From: Gemmatimonadaceae bacterium
GTDB taxonomy: Bacteria > Gemmatimonadota > Gemmatimonadetes > Gemmatimonadales > Gemmatimonadaceae
Assembly: GCA_014379355.1 (NCBI GenBank)
Contig: JACMLX010000025.1
Location: forward strand, 1 to 54,137
DNA length: 54,137 nt
Direction of reading: 5' to 3'
Under the pieces are notes generated by a model. The model ran no database searches and was not told the DNA's origin. It was given only the letters and a program-made list of their open reading frames with translations. Positions within the stretch are counted from its first letter, which is position 1. Each line of letters starts with the position of its first letter. Shown piece after piece: positions 35,201 to 42,530 of this stretch. A program made the position numbers and the translations under genes.

Positions 35201-36197
35201 CGTGGGTGTCAGCGTCGGGATCGCGTTCGCGGAGCCGACGTCGTCGGCCTCGGATCTGATTCGCAACGCCGACGCCGCGATGTACCGTGCCAAGCACGAA
35301 GGCAAGGGCCGGCACGCCGTCTTCGATCCGGCGAGTGCTGCCGAGGCGGAGGAGCGACTGGAGCTCGAACGCGGCATCGGCTTCGCACTCGAACGTGGTG
35401 AGCTGACGCTCGCGTATCAGCCGATCGTGGAGCTCTCGAATGGCCGGATCGTCGGCGCCGAAGCGCTGCTCCGCTGGACACATCCTGAACGCGGTCCGAT
35501 CAGTCCGGCGCGATTCATTCCACTGGCCGAAGCCAGCGGCACGATCCTCGAACTCGGACAGTGGGCGCTCGACGTCGCATGTCACACCGCGGTTCGCTGG
35601 CCACTCGGCGCTGACGGGCGTCCGCTTGGCATCAGTGTCAACGTGTCGTGGCGCCAGCTCCTGCACCCAGCACTGCTGACGCAGGTGCGCGAGGTGCTGG
35701 CGCTCTCCGGACTGGCGGCGGATCGCCTGACACTCGAAATCACCGAGAGTGTGCTGATGCGCGACACGCGTGCGGCACTCAGCGTGCTGCATGCACTGAA
35801 GGCGCTGGGCGTGCGGCTCGCGGTCGACGACTTCGGCACCGAATATTCGTCGTTGCGGTATCTGCAGCAGTTCCCGATCGACATCCTCAAGATCGACAAG
35901 AGTTTCGTCGATCATGTGGCGGGCGGTGCGCAGGGTGCGGCCGTCGCGCGCATGATCGTGGCGCTTGGCCAGACGCTTGGCATGCGCATGGTGGCGGAAG
36001 GTGTCGAGCATGTGGAGCAGAGCGAGCGGCTGCTGGGCATGGGCTGCGAATACGCGCAGGGATATCTGTTCGCGCACCCGCTGAGCAGTGGCGAATTGCA
36101 CGCGCGACTGGCGTCAGGGCCGGCGGAAACGGGTGCGGGCAGCACGACGCGGCCACCGCGTCGGAGTGGCAGCAACGTTGCCGTTGGCGCCGGGTAG
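32232..36197 (+). CDS. Two-component-style propeller sensor with GGDEF and EAL domains
   Basis: 1321 residues from ATG at 32232; an upstream extension would run through the glmS terminator. A signal/anchor helix ends near VIAQ (about residue 45). Periplasmic Reg_prop beta-propeller repeats (WVGTSRGVSRYDG, LWVGTRTGL, MWIGVENAG and more) fill about 50-690, followed by a Y_Y_Y domain (YAYRLDGFDTDW) and a membrane helix at about 813-838. The cytosolic GGDEF domain has an intact FGGDEF (about 946) with an inhibitory-site RGSD five residues before it. The EAL domain has EALLRW (about 1077) and DDFGTEYSSL. It may make and degrade c-di-GMP in response to an external ligand. Confidence 0.92.
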   Translation: MLRPLPARTTCWPSCTSIGAVVRTLVPASLCALAALLMATSVIAQRIQFRHLSIDDGLPSSLVSDLLQDRRGFMWVGTSRGVSRYDGHHFRNYATGRAPHALPMGMVDRLYEDKGGTLWVVTAAGLSRYDPNVDGFVTHSARVITRSAARPASHVGDVASQVSAPPVVTSVLEDHFGRLLVGTSVGLFAIDRQTGAGRAVPVTSGTTAPERPHVTALFEDHEQQLWVGTRTGLIAVGSAVKGMPTQYIRDIVEDVRGRLWVATMDDGVVRIDARTGRQARFRQQRTVRGSLAGNRITRLLVDRSARGMWIGVENAGVDFLDFATDSITHHRFDENDPLSIRSNSIWSLAQDASGLLWVGTFSGGIDIAMRNSEAIQLFQPVNGNPATLSYGAVPGFAEDDAGQVWIATDGGGVNRFDPRTARFDRMTTRNSALPVDAVLAVTPDPDGTLWFATWGGGLAHFDPRTRRVTTQTRANSDIPDDHLYEVLLTRHGELWIGTDDGTIARRDPRTGRFSMRIRVAPAGFDASSVLQLRELSNGKFAIALRSGGLVLVDPTTGGMTHVLQGATPTIGIASNQVRALCESEPGILWVGGEEGLDRLDVATGTRTHFGVAEGLASANVEGITTDAHGALWISTGRGITRLDPVTRATRTLSRLDGLQGNEFLMRSAFRARDGTLYFGGNQGFNIIRPELLRDDPPLPTVTLTDLLLFNRSVTPGTPSSSLRQVLWRTTELRLSHAQEVIGFEFAALDFSAPERTQYAYRLDGFDTDWQFVGEQHIASYTNLAPGEYVFRVRASAGGGVWTTRDATLVLTITPPFWATWWFRLLATIIALATLHWLWRFQQRRRLEVELSKKALHDSLTGLGNRMLFENRAHGALLRLSRMQDVLTTGPDNAIDNPRVAVLFLDLDNFKLVNDSFGHHTGDQLLRVVAGRLLNATRGSDTVARFGGDEFAVLLENMVSSADAYVVAERITAALRAPIQVGDTLHPREARVGVSVGIAFAEPTSSASDLIRNADAAMYRAKHEGKGRHAVFDPASAAEAEERLELERGIGFALERGELTLAYQPIVELSNGRIVGAEALLRWTHPERGPISPARFIPLAEASGTILELGQWALDVACHTAVRWPLGADGRPLGISVNVSWRQLLHPALLTQVREVLALSGLAADRLTLEITESVLMRDTRAALSVLHALKALGVRLAVDDFGTEYSSLRYLQQFPIDILKIDKSFVDHVAGGAQGAAVARMIVALGQTLGMRMVAEGVEHVEQSERLLGMGCEYAQGYLFAHPLSSGELHARLASGPAETGAGSTTRPPRRSGSNVAVGAG

Positions 36198-36223
36198 CGC
36201 TCGATCCCGGTCTCTCGCCACAC

Positions 36224-36793
36224 TCACTGTTCCGGCGCAAACAACGGCAGCATGTCGAGACCGTTGCCTTCGAGCGTCAGCAACATCTGCTTCGTCATGG
36301 TGCCGCCGTACGCCGAGAATCCGCCCATCGCACCGTGTGCAGCCAGCACGCGATGGCACGGGACGATGATCGGCCACGCGTTGCGTGACATCGCCACACC
36401 GACCGCGCGCGCCGCGTCCGGTGCGCCGACGGACGCCGCCAGCGCGCCGTAGCTGGTGGTGCGGCCCCAGCCGATGCCACGCAGTGCACGGTAGATATCG
36501 GCGTCGAACGTGCCCAGCGCGGACGCGTCGATCGGTACATCGATGAAGTCCACGCGCTGGCCGTCGAAGTACGCGATCAGTCGATCGATGCAGGCGGCGA
36601 TGTCGTCGCGCGGTGCAGCCGGCGATGGCAAGGCGCCGCGTCGTCGGAGGCGTACCTCCGTATCGGCTGCACGGGCTTCGGGCAGCTGAAGCCGCGTGAG
36701 GCCGATGTCGTTCCACGCCAGGCCGCATGTGCCGATGGCGGTGGGAACGAGCGTGTAGGACTCAGCGGCTTTTTCGGATCTGTAATCGCGCAT
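36224..36793 (-). CDS. ogt: O6-methylguanine-DNA methyltransferase
   Basis: 189 residues from ATG at 36793 (a TTG two codons upstream is open). The C-terminal domain has the helix RALRGIGWGRTTSYGALA, then RAVGVAMSRNAWPIIVPCHRVL with the acceptor Cys in PCHR, and GGFSAYGG. The protein transfers O6-alkyl groups from guanine to itself in a suicide reaction. It lies 51 bases downstream of an AlkZ-like glycosylase gene, forming a likely alkylation-repair pair. It is convergent with the propeller-GGDEF-EAL gene, 26 bases apart. Confidence 0.93.
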   Translation of the reverse strand: MRDYRSEKAAESYTLVPTAIGTCGLAWNDIGLTRLQLPEARAADTEVRLRRRGALPSPAAPRDDIAACIDRLIAYFDGQRVDFIDVPIDASALGTFDADIYRALRGIGWGRTTSYGALAASVGAPDAARAVGVAMSRNAWPIIVPCHRVLAAHGAMGGFSAYGGTMTKQMLLTLEGNGLDMLPLFAPEQ

Positions 36794-36844
36794 GGGCAAA
36801 CGATACGGGTTCGAGTTGCGTGACCAGAAGTCGTCGGCACGAGC

Positions 36845-37936
36845 TTACGCGCACGTGAGTTTCAGCAGTGGTTGGCCCGCAAAGGCCAGATATTTCGCGC
36901 ATGCGGCCGCGATGTCGCGCTTTGCCCGCCGCCTGCGGGTGAAGAATGTCAACGTCAGTTCGATCCCGCGCGCCTTGGTCGTACGCGACCACGTGCCGGT
37001 GATCTGCCCAGATTCGACGATCATCGGTTTGAAGACACCATTCGCGCCAGGCACGATGCGCGCCGCATTCGCGACCGAGATCACCGCGCTGCGGTCCTTG
37101 TAGCCCAGCAGGTATTCATCGAAGCCCGGCAGGAGTTGCACCGCGACCGAGTGTGATGCCTCGACATCCGAGTGCGACGGATCCATCCAGTAGCGAACGC
37201 CATCGCGCACCTCGAGCGCCAGCGATCCGCCTGCGGCCTCCAGCCCGGCCCGTGCGTCGGCCATCGCCAGATTGCTCCAGTTCGCGAAATCGTGCACGGT
37301 CGCTGGACCATGGCTGCGGAAGTAGCGCAGTGCGAGCTCCTGGAGCGCATCGCTGCGCGACAACTGTACGGGATCCGTGATCCACTCATCGAGCAACACA
37401 TAGCTCTGCTGCTTGTCGATCATCGGCCCGAGCACGACCAATCCGCGCTGCGCGTGATGCACGAGGATGTGATAGCCGCGCTGTGCGCCGACAGGAACGC
37501 CGTGTGCCTCGATGCGACGGAGAAGCTCGGGACGTGACATCGGTCCCGCGCCAGCGAGTTCCCGCCGCAGTATCTCGCCGCAGCGGCCGAGAATCCGGTC
37601 GTCGAGCTCCAGTTGTTCCTGACGTAATGCGGCGGCGGCGATGCTGCGTGGCGTACACAGCGCCCCCATCCACGCGGCGTCCCGCGCCGGCACGAAATGA
37701 ATCGTGCCGCGCATCGGCCACGTGCGCACGATCTGTCGTGCGCTGATCGCCTGCTCGACACATGCGAGGGTGGCCGATGCCGTCCGCGCGCCGATCGCCC
37801 ACAGCGCCTGCGCGTAATCCTGCGCCTGCAACGCCCCCATCCATCGCACTGTCTCTGCAGGCGAGTCGTGCGCAGCGCCGATCAGGTGCTGTGCACGGAG
37901 GCGCCGATATGCGAGTGCGCCGTCGAGGCTCGTCAC
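36845..37936 (-). CDS. AlkZ-like winged-helix DNA glycosylase family protein
   Basis: 363 residues from a GTG at 37936 with GGAG about 7 bases upstream. The N-terminal GALQAQDYAQALWAIGAR contains the QxQ-type motif of the AlkZ/YcaQ winged-helix family (HTH_42), followed by RTWPMRGTIHFV, ELLRRIEAHG, YFRSHGPATVHDFANWSNL, and LLPGFDEYLLGYKDR near the C-terminus. Characterised members excise alkylated or crosslinked bases; many are unstudied. Location next to ogt supports a DNA alkylation-repair role, although the catalytic residues for this subgroup are not certain. Confidence 0.8.
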   Translation of the reverse strand: MTSLDGALAYRRLRAQHLIGAAHDSPAETVRWMGALQAQDYAQALWAIGARTASATLACVEQAISARQIVRTWPMRGTIHFVPARDAAWMGALCTPRSIAAAALRQEQLELDDRILGRCGEILRRELAGAGPMSRPELLRRIEAHGVPVGAQRGYHILVHHAQRGLVVLGPMIDKQQSYVLLDEWITDPVQLSRSDALQELALRYFRSHGPATVHDFANWSNLAMADARAGLEAAGGSLALEVRDGVRYWMDPSHSDVEASHSVAVQLLPGFDEYLLGYKDRSAVISVANAARIVPGANGVFKPMIVESGQITGTWSRTTKARGIELTLTFFTRRRRAKRDIAAACAKYLAFAGQPLLKLTCA

Positions 37937-37975
37937 CGCATCACTCCTCGGCGGGTGCGGCGCGCAGCGATGTGC

Positions 37976-39385
37976 TCAGGGCACCAGACTTGCCGGACCC
38001 GCAAGCTTCTGCACCAGCTGTTCCCACGCCGCCACCGATGCGTGAAAACTCTTGACACCGATGCGCTCGTCACGACCGTGTGCACGCGACGGCTCATTCT
38101 GGTCGAACGCGAGGCCGCTGACACCGTAGGTCGGAATTCCGGCGTTGCGCGTGAACAAGCCGTCGGTGGCGCCGGTCGACATTTCGGGCACGACCGGCGC
38201 ACCATCGAACAACGACTTCGAGATGCCGGTCATCGCCGCGACGACATCGGCCCGCAGCGGCGACGGTGGGCTGGGTACGACCTCGCGTGTGCGACTGACC
38301 TTGACCTTCGCGCCCACGACACGCTGCAGCACGGCCATCACCGAGTCGACGGGATCATCGGGCAGCATGCGGCAGTTCACGAGCGCCGTCGCGCGCTGTG
38401 GAAGCGCGTTGTCGGCGTGGCCGCCCGCGAGGCGGGTCGCGACGCACGTCGTCCGCAGCACGGAATTGAAGTACGCGTTCACCGCACCGAGCTTCGCGAC
38501 GGTGGCCGAGTCGGTCTGTCCGCCCGCGACGGTGCGCATCAGCGCGCCAAGCTCCGATGTCTGCGATGCGGCGCCTTCACGGAAGAAGGCCGTCGACACT
38601 TCGTTGAGTCGCACGGGAAACTGGAACCCCCCGAGCTTCGACAAACCGGCGGCGAGCTCGTAGATCGCATTGTCGGCGCGCGGCACTGAACTGTGCCCAC
38701 CAGGATTCAGCGACTCGAGCGTGAAGTCGGCATACACCTTTTCGCTGGCCTGCAGCGAGACGCCGACCGCCTTGCCACCCTCCATCGACACGCCGCCGGC
38801 GTCGGTGTTCAGCGCATACTCAACATCGAACAGGGCGCGATGATTCTTCAGCAGCCAGCGAATGGAATTGCCATCCGTCTCTTCATCCGCAGTCAGCACG
38901 GCGATGAGATCACGGTCCGGTATCCAGCCCGCCCGCTTCCAGCGCACGAATGTCGAGACGATCGCCGCCAGGCCCGCCTTGTTGTCTTCCACGCCTCGGC
39001 CGTAGTACCAGCCATCGCTCTCGCCGAAGGTGAACGGCGGTCGTGTCCAGTCACTCGGCAGCGCCGTCACGACGTCCATGTGCGCCATGAGCAGCACTGG
39101 CTTCCTACCCGTGGACTTGCCGCGATACCGAGCGACGACGGCGGTGAGTGTTGGCGAGGGTCCGAGCAGCTGCACGTCGGCGGCCGAAAAACCCGCGGTG
39201 CGCAACCGCGCCGCAACCGCACGCCCGATGCGTTGAACACCGAGTGTGCCACTCGACGAATTGATGTTCACCAACTCCGCCAGCACGGCCCGCTCTTCCG
39301 CACGATGGGCAGGTGACTGCGCCCCGAGTGTCGTCACGACGCACGAGACGACGAGCAGTGTGCGCCGCACGATCGTGTGTGTCAT
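37976..39385 (-). CDS. Exported M20-family metallopeptidase
   Basis: 469 residues from ATG at 39385, overlapping the stop of the ROK kinase gene by 4 bases. A signal peptide (RRTLLVVSCVVTTLGAQ) precedes the catalytic domain. Zinc-site motifs are LLMAHMDVV, YYGRGVEDNKAG and LTADEETDG, with a later HSSVPRADN dimerisation domain and a C-terminal His in RAHGRDERI. Family members cleave peptides or acyl-amino acids. It likely acts in the periplasm on nutrient peptides. Co-transcription with a glucokinase-like gene is probably incidental. Confidence 0.88.
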   Translation of the reverse strand: MTHTIVRRTLLVVSCVVTTLGAQSPAHRAEERAVLAELVNINSSSGTLGVQRIGRAVAARLRTAGFSAADVQLLGPSPTLTAVVARYRGKSTGRKPVLLMAHMDVVTALPSDWTRPPFTFGESDGWYYGRGVEDNKAGLAAIVSTFVRWKRAGWIPDRDLIAVLTADEETDGNSIRWLLKNHRALFDVEYALNTDAGGVSMEGGKAVGVSLQASEKVYADFTLESLNPGGHSSVPRADNAIYELAAGLSKLGGFQFPVRLNEVSTAFFREGAASQTSELGALMRTVAGGQTDSATVAKLGAVNAYFNSVLRTTCVATRLAGGHADNALPQRATALVNCRMLPDDPVDSVMAVLQRVVGAKVKVSRTREVVPSPPSPLRADVVAAMTGISKSLFDGAPVVPEMSTGATDGLFTRNAGIPTYGVSGLAFDQNEPSRAHGRDERIGVKSFHASVAAWEQLVQKLAGPASLVP

Positions 39386-40233
39386 GTGGTGCGTCTGGTG
39401 GTGGCGCGCTTCTTGACCACGGCTGTCCTGGCGGGCGTGACGGGAATCGGTGTTTCCAGCGTTTCGAGCAAGGCGGCGGCGCGATCCACGGCGCGGCGCT
39501 GGCCGATGCGGCGTTCCCCTTCGAGCACGATCGTCTCGGATGCGGTCTTCGAATCGACGAACTCCGGTGGCGTCGACTCGGCGACACGCTCCCACAGTCG
39601 CACGCCGCCCTGGATCGCATTTTCGTTCGATCCACGCGTTGCGGCGTCCGGCAGGTTGACGAGCTTGCGGGCGTTGCCGCCACCAAGCACGATGCCATCG
39701 CAGAGCAGCGCCGCGCGCAGCAGGTCGCAGATCTTGTGCACGTGCTTTTCCCAGCGCTCGTCACCGAGCTTCGCGAGTCCGGCATCGCCGATGTAGTCCT
39801 CGTAGCTCTTGCCCTTGCGATACGGCAGATGCGCGACCTCGAGCGGTTCCACGCGCCAGTGATCGACGATCGATGTGCCGAGGCCGGTGCCAAGCCCGAG
39901 AAAAAGCATGCGGCCGCCCGCGTAGCTGCCGAGGGCCTGCATGGCGGCGTCGTTGATGACTTTCACCGGCTTGCCGAACGCCTTCTGGAAATCGAAGGTC
40001 GTCCACCCTCCGGCGATGTTGATCGGCTCGCGGAACGGACGATTGTCCTTCACTGGTCCCGGGTACCCGAGCGAGATCGCCTCGAAATCCCACCCTTTCG
40101 TCAGCTCGAGCACGGCCCGCACCATGTCGGCGGCGGTCATCGTAGGTCCGGAGGGGATCCGATGTGTGATCCGATCCCACGAACCGGCCACCTTGATATG
40201 GGTCCCGCCGACATCGATGACCAGAACTCTCAC
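39382..40233 (-). CDS. Polyphosphate glucokinase-like ROK-family sugar kinase
   Basis: 283 residues. The phosphate-1 loop is VLVIDVGGTHIKVAG; GYPGPV, NIAGGW, KVINDAAMQALG and LFLGLGTGLGTS follow. EVAHLPYRKGKSYEDYIGD and WEKHVHKI resemble the bacterial polyphosphate-glucose phosphotransferase group of the ROK family. Such enzymes phosphorylate glucose with polyphosphate and often ATP. The Lys/Arg-rich tail (VVKKRATTRRTT) is unusual and could bind polyphosphate. A PPK2 gene lies about 1.1 kb away on the other strand, which supports a polyphosphate connection. Specificity needs biochemical proof. Confidence 0.75.
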   Translation of the reverse strand: MRVLVIDVGGTHIKVAGSWDRITHRIPSGPTMTAADMVRAVLELTKGWDFEAISLGYPGPVKDNRPFREPINIAGGWTTFDFQKAFGKPVKVINDAAMQALGSYAGGRMLFLGLGTGLGTSIVDHWRVEPLEVAHLPYRKGKSYEDYIGDAGLAKLGDERWEKHVHKICDLLRAALLCDGIVLGGGNARKLVNLPDAATRGSNENAIQGGVRLWERVAESTPPEFVDSKTASETIVLEGERRIGQRRAVDRAAALLETLETPIPVTPARTAVVKKRATTRRTT

Positions 40234-40361
40234 GACGGTGCTCTCCGCGCGTCTACTGCGACGTCGCCAGCTGGCAGGCAGACCTCACCTCGCGCGGCGA
40301 CTGGGGATGTGGGTCTCGGGAGTCTGGTCTGTGGAGCGCGGCCAGTCAACATTGATCCACC

Positions 40362-40799
40362 ATGAGAGTGATTCTGCAGCGGGTGATGCGTGCCGAGGTC
40401 CGCGTCGGTGACCGGATCACCGGCCGCATCGAACGTGGCTTTCTGCTGCTGGTCGGCCTGACACACGGCGACGATGATGCGCAACTGGTCTGGATGGCCG
40501 ACAAGGTGGCCGGACTGCGCCTGTTTGCCGACGCCGATGACAAGATGAACCTGGCCCTCGCCGATGTCGGCGGTGACGTGCTGGTCGTGAGCCAGTTCAC
40601 GCTGTACGGTGACGCCACGAAGGGGCGTCGGCCGAGTTTCATCGATGCAGCGCGGCCGGAGATTGCGATTCCGCTCTACGAACGTTTCATCACGCTGCTG
40701 CGCGAACGCCAGCTCCACGTCGAAACCGGTGAGTTCGGCGCCATGATGCAGGTGGAGCTGATCAACGACGGACCCGTCACACTCCAACTCGAATGCTGA
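40362..40799 (+). CDS. dtd: D-aminoacyl-tRNA deacylase
   Basis: 145 residues, full length. VILQRVMRAEVRVGDR at the start, the active-site SQFTLYGDATKGRRPSF and the C-terminal GPVT gate (NDGPVTLQLE) define DTD. The enzyme hydrolyses D-amino acids from mischarged tRNAs by homodimeric cross-subunit action. It is 4 bases upstream of maf in a three-gene unit ending in ppk2, and divergent from the ROK kinase gene across about 130 bases in which I see no clear promoter. Confidence 0.95.
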   Translation: MRVILQRVMRAEVRVGDRITGRIERGFLLLVGLTHGDDDAQLVWMADKVAGLRLFADADDKMNLALADVGGDVLVVSQFTLYGDATKGRRPSFIDAARPEIAIPLYERFITLLRERQLHVETGEFGAMMQVELINDGPVTLQLEC

Positions 40800-40803
40800 C
40801 CTG

Positions 40804-41391
40804 ATGCGCGTGATACTCGCTTCGCAATCGCCACGCCGGCGTGAACTGCTGACGCTCGTCGGCATCGTGCACGAGGTGCACCCCGCCGACATCGACGAGA
40901 CGCCGTGGCCGGATGAGGCGCCGATTCCGCATACCGAGCGACTCGCATCGGCGAAGGCGCAGGTCATCGCGACGCGCAATCCGGACGCACTCGTCATTGC
41001 GGCCGATACGATCGTGGTCATCGACGGTGCCATACTCGGCAAGCCGACCGACGCGGGCGATGCACGCGCGATGCTCGGCCGCCTCAGTGGTCGCACGCAT
41101 GAGGTGTGCACGGCGATGGCGGTCGCGATCGGCGACCGGGTGCACGCCGAAGTGGTGCGTGTCCAGGTACGATTCCGGACGCTCGACGACGATACGATCG
41201 CGCGCTACGTGCAGACCGGAGAACCGATGGACAAGGCGGGTGCGTACGGCATTCAGGGATACGGCGCGACGATCGTCGAACACATCGAGGGCGACTATTT
41301 CGCGGTCATGGGCCTGTCCCTCGTGACCGTGGTGCGGCTCGCCGCACGGCTGGGTGTCTCATACCAGTTCGGACCGCTCGCGTATGCATGA
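40804..41391 (+). CDS. maf: Maf-family nucleoside triphosphate pyrophosphatase
   Basis: 195 residues. ILASQSPRRRELL at the N-terminus, ERLASAKAQ, VIAADTIVVIDG, GRLSGRTHEVCTA and DKAGAYGIQGYGA are the Maf signatures. Maf proteins hydrolyse modified or canonical NTPs to the monophosphate, mostly dTTP/UTP in this subgroup, and some restrain cell division. It follows dtd by 4 bases and overlaps ppk2 by 8 bases. Confidence 0.95.
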   Translation: MRVILASQSPRRRELLTLVGIVHEVHPADIDETPWPDEAPIPHTERLASAKAQVIATRNPDALVIAADTIVVIDGAILGKPTDAGDARAMLGRLSGRTHEVCTAMAVAIGDRVHAEVVRVQVRFRTLDDDTIARYVQTGEPMDKAGAYGIQGYGATIVEHIEGDYFAVMGLSLVTVVRLAARLGVSYQFGPLAYA

Positions 41392-42196
41392 CCCGCTGAA
41401 GCCGCTGCGCGCAGGCGTCGCGACAGCGCTGCAGGATCGCGACGCGGCCCCACCGCGCTGGGTGCCTGGTGCCGACGAGTTGCCCGATGCGACCCGGGCA
41501 CTGCTCGCGAGAGCGTCATCGCTCCAAGGCATGCTCTACGCGGAGCACAAACACGCGCTGCTGCTCGTGCTGCAGGGGCGCGACGCTTCCGGCAAGGACG
41601 GCCTGATTCGCAAGGTGTTCAGCGCGCTGCACCCGCAGGGACTGCACGCCGCCAGCTTCGGCGTGCCGACACCCGAGGACGCAGCGCATGATTTCCTCTG
41701 GCGTCATCATCGGGAGTTGCCGGCGTTCGGACAGGTCGCGGTGTGGAATCGCTCGCACTACGAGGACATCCTGATTCCACGCGTGCATCGCACGCTACCG
41801 CCGACGGTGTGGAAGACGCGGTACGATCGCATCAACGAGTTCGAGGCGGACGCCGCGGCATCGGGTGTACATGTCGTGAAACTGTTCATTCACATCAGCA
41901 AGGACGAACAGCTCGAACGTTTCCGCGACCGTGCGTCGGATCGCAGCCGGCAGTGGAAGGTGCAGGCCAGTGACCTGCGGGACCGTGCCGTCTGGTCACG
42001 ATTCACGAAGGCCTATCACGACATCATGCGCCGCTGCAACACCCTGGCGGCACCGTGGTACGTGATCCCCTCCGATCGCAAACCCGTGCGCGATTATCTC
42101 GTGGCCCAGCTGCTCGTCAAGCACCTCGAGGCGTTGCATCCGGAACCCCCTGCGGCAGAGCCGGCGCTGCTCAAGGCGGTCGCGTCGCTGTCGTGA
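41384..42196 (+). CDS. PPK2-family polyphosphate kinase
   Basis: 270 residues from ATG at 41384 inside the maf end; an in-frame ATG 30 bases earlier is less likely. Walker A is LQGRDASGKDGLIRK, then GLHAASFGVPTPEDAAHDFLW in the typical order, AVWNRSHYEDIL, and FIHISKDEQLERFRDR plus WKVQASDLRDR. PPK2 enzymes transfer phosphate between polyphosphate and nucleoside mono- or diphosphates. The class (I, II or III) is not decided here. It belongs with the polyphosphate glucokinase-like gene nearby. The palindromic repeat copy B starts 12 bases after its stop. Confidence 0.92.
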   Translation: MHDPLKPLRAGVATALQDRDAAPPRWVPGADELPDATRALLARASSLQGMLYAEHKHALLLVLQGRDASGKDGLIRKVFSALHPQGLHAASFGVPTPEDAAHDFLWRHHRELPAFGQVAVWNRSHYEDILIPRVHRTLPPTVWKTRYDRINEFEADAAASGVHVVKLFIHISKDEQLERFRDRASDRSRQWKVQASDLRDRAVWSRFTKAYHDIMRRCNTLAAPWYVIPSDRKPVRDYLVAQLLVKHLEALHPEPPAAEPALLKAVASLS

Positions 42197-42208
42197 ACGA
42201 CGCTGGAG

Positions 42209-42510
42209 GATAGGTGGGAGGTCGGAGAGTGCGTCGCGTTCGTGATTTCTTTCGTCGCGGACCGTCGCTACCGCATTGGGTGAGGAGCGCGCGGAGTTCA
42301 CGGAGTGTGCGCGTCGCGACGGTCTGCCCATCGCGCGCCAATGTTCCTTTGGGAACCGCAGTCCCACCAAAAAGTCTGCGATCTCGCGCACGACGAGGAT
42401 CGTTGCAACCGACGCACTCCGCGCCCTCCGTGCGCTCCACTCCCAAAGCCGTTCACGATGCCGCGCGATGAGAGTAGCCGTGAGTGCGTTGCACTCTCCG
42501 GCCTATCGTC
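42209..42510. repeat. Large imperfect palindromic repeat, copy B
   Basis: Same layout as copy A. It opens GATAGGTGGGAGGTCGGAGA then GTGCG at 42209 and closes with the inverted GTTGCACTCTCCGGCCTATC then GTC ending at 42510. The inner arms are TTGGGTGAGGAGCGCGCGGA with GTTCACGGAGTG (about 42277-42308) and CGACGCACTCCGCGCCCTCC then GTGCGCTCCACTCCCAA (about 42411-42447). It occupies almost the whole gap between the convergent ppk2 and GT9 genes. No coding or tRNA signal was found. Confidence 0.78.
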
Positions 42511-42530
42511 AGAAAGCAGTCAAAGAGATG

